Source: Lysobacter dokdonensis DS-58
Lineage (GTDB): Bacteria; Pseudomonadota; Gammaproteobacteria; Xanthomonadales; Xanthomonadaceae
Direction of reading: 5' to 3'
Assembly: GCF_000770795.1 (NCBI RefSeq)
Contig: NZ_JRKJ01000005.1
Location: forward strand, 143,797-207,796
DNA: 64,000 nucleotides
The translations under genes and the position numbers were made by a program. The notes below the pieces were generated by a model. That model did no database searches. It saw only the letters and a list, made by a program, of their open reading frames with translations, and had not been told where the DNA came from. The first letter of the stretch is position 1. Each line of letters begins with the position of its first letter. Below are positions 63,431 through 64,000 of the stretch, in pieces.

Positions 63431-64000
63431 ATGACACTTCGACGCATCGCGCTGGCGATCGCCCTGGCCGTTGCGGCCGGGCCGGTGGCCGCGCTGGGGC
63501 TTGGCCAGATCCAGGTGAAATCGCGTGTCGACCAGCCGCTGCTGGCCGAGATCCCGATCGTGTCCACCGATCCGGGCGAGCTCGAGCAGTTGCAGGCGCG
63601 CCTGGCCTCGCCGGAGACCTTCCGCCGGATCGGGCTGGAGCCGCCGAGCGGCGCCGCCGCGGACCTGCAATTCACCGTGGCCCTCGACGACCGCGGGCGT
63701 CCCGTCATCCGCGTCACCAGCAGCGCGCCGGTCAGCCAGCCGCTGGTGACCTTCCTGGTCGAAGTCGACTGGGGCTCGGGCCGCCTCGTGCGCGAGTACT
63801 CGGCGTTGCTCGACACGCCGCGCACCGTCGCCGCTCCCGCGCAGCCGCCGATCCAGGCGCCGAGCGTCGCCCCGTCGAATGTCATCGAACGCCCGGTGGC
63901 CGCCGCGCCGCAGCCGCCGCCGGAACCGCAGCCCGCGCCGCCCGAAGGCGCCGCGCCGGCCGAACCGACGCCCGCCGATGCGGACGCCGTCGCCGCCACG
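63431..64000 (+). CDS. fimV: FimV-like pilus assembly/polarity protein, N-terminal part
   Basis: The frame is open from ATG 63431 (GGGGAGAAGGG upstream) to the window end, 190 codons. A signal peptide ('IALAIALAVAAGPVAALG', cut near 22) leads to the FimV N-terminal domain: 'LGQIQVKSRVDQPLLAEIPI', 'LQARLASPETFRRIGLEPP' and 'VTFLVEVDWGSGRLVREYSA'. A Pro/Ala-rich region begins near residue 145; a LysM domain would normally come next, beyond the window. FimV organises type IV pili and polar proteins. Confidence 0.93.
   Translation, partial: MTLRRIALAIALAVAAGPVAALGLGQIQVKSRVDQPLLAEIPIVSTDPGELEQLQARLASPETFRRIGLEPPSGAAADLQFTVALDDRGRPVIRVTSSAPVSQPLVTFLVEVDWGSGRLVREYSALLDTPRTVAAPAQPPIQAPSVAPSNVIERPVAAAPQPPPEPQPAPPEGAAPAEPTPADADAVAAT

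Noticed and set aside
59403..63437. Very long leftward open frame opposite prmB, aroC and asd
   Set aside because: It is a shadow of three well-recognised housekeeping genes with low-complexity translation.
1..64000. CRISPR arrays, IS elements, rRNA operons or toxin-antitoxin pairs of known type
   Set aside because: No regularly spaced repeats, transposase motifs or rRNA sequences were seen in any part of the window.

Overview
The window is a high-G+C gammaproteobacterial chromosome segment, most likely from the Xanthomonadaceae (Lysobacter or Luteimonas type). The evidence is gene content and order: phoH-thiD, bcp-gcvR facing dapA-bamC, pcnB-folK-panB-panC-panD-pgi, nnr-tsaE-amiC-mutL, aroC-asd-fimV, and a GumN-type protein. 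The species call is inference. No CRISPR array, insertion sequence or rRNA was seen. No stretch longer than about 200 bases lacks a gene.

Bases 1 to about 13,591 are the right part of a siphovirus-like prophage. Rightward late genes run from neck proteins through tail terminator, tail tube, a tail-chaperone pair joined by a -1 frameshift at 2174-2180, tape measure, two distal tail proteins, an NlpC/P60 lysin, a very large hub/tailspike chimera and a tail fibre. A leftward cluster follows (three small genes and an O-acyltransferase), probably for lysogenic conversion. The prophage ends inside the anticodon loop of a tRNA-Arg(CCU) gene; only the 5' half of that tRNA lies at this junction.

Bases 13,675 to 21,500 are core genome: an ECF sigma/anti-sigma pair, an alpha/beta hydrolase, thiD, a PIN-PhoH ATPase, a Bcp peroxiredoxin, a GcvR-like ACT protein, dapA, a BamC-like lipoprotein, a 7Fe ferredoxin and a small membrane protein.

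Bases 21,684 to 27,686 hold the main accessory locus. A Sec-exported 1463-residue Rhs/YD-repeat protein loses its core right after the conserved C-terminal block and has no recognisable toxin tip. It is followed by small genes of lower G+C that resemble immunity genes, and by a displaced fragment of Rhs core sequence. This looks like a polymorphic-toxin tip locus that has recombined.

Bases 27,740 to 64,000 are housekeeping DNA: tRNA-Glu(CUC), RNA polyadenylation, folate and pantothenate synthesis, pgi, queG, NAD(P)HX repair, tsaE, cell-wall amidase, mutL, metG, mrp, dcd, rimO, greB, a rhomboid protease, a HerA-like ATPase, a LysM lytic transglycosylase, a second acyltransferase, psd, a SCO1 copper chaperone, prmB, aroC, asd and the start of fimV. 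Many genes overlap by 4 bases (ATGA or GTGA), which indicates translational coupling within operons.
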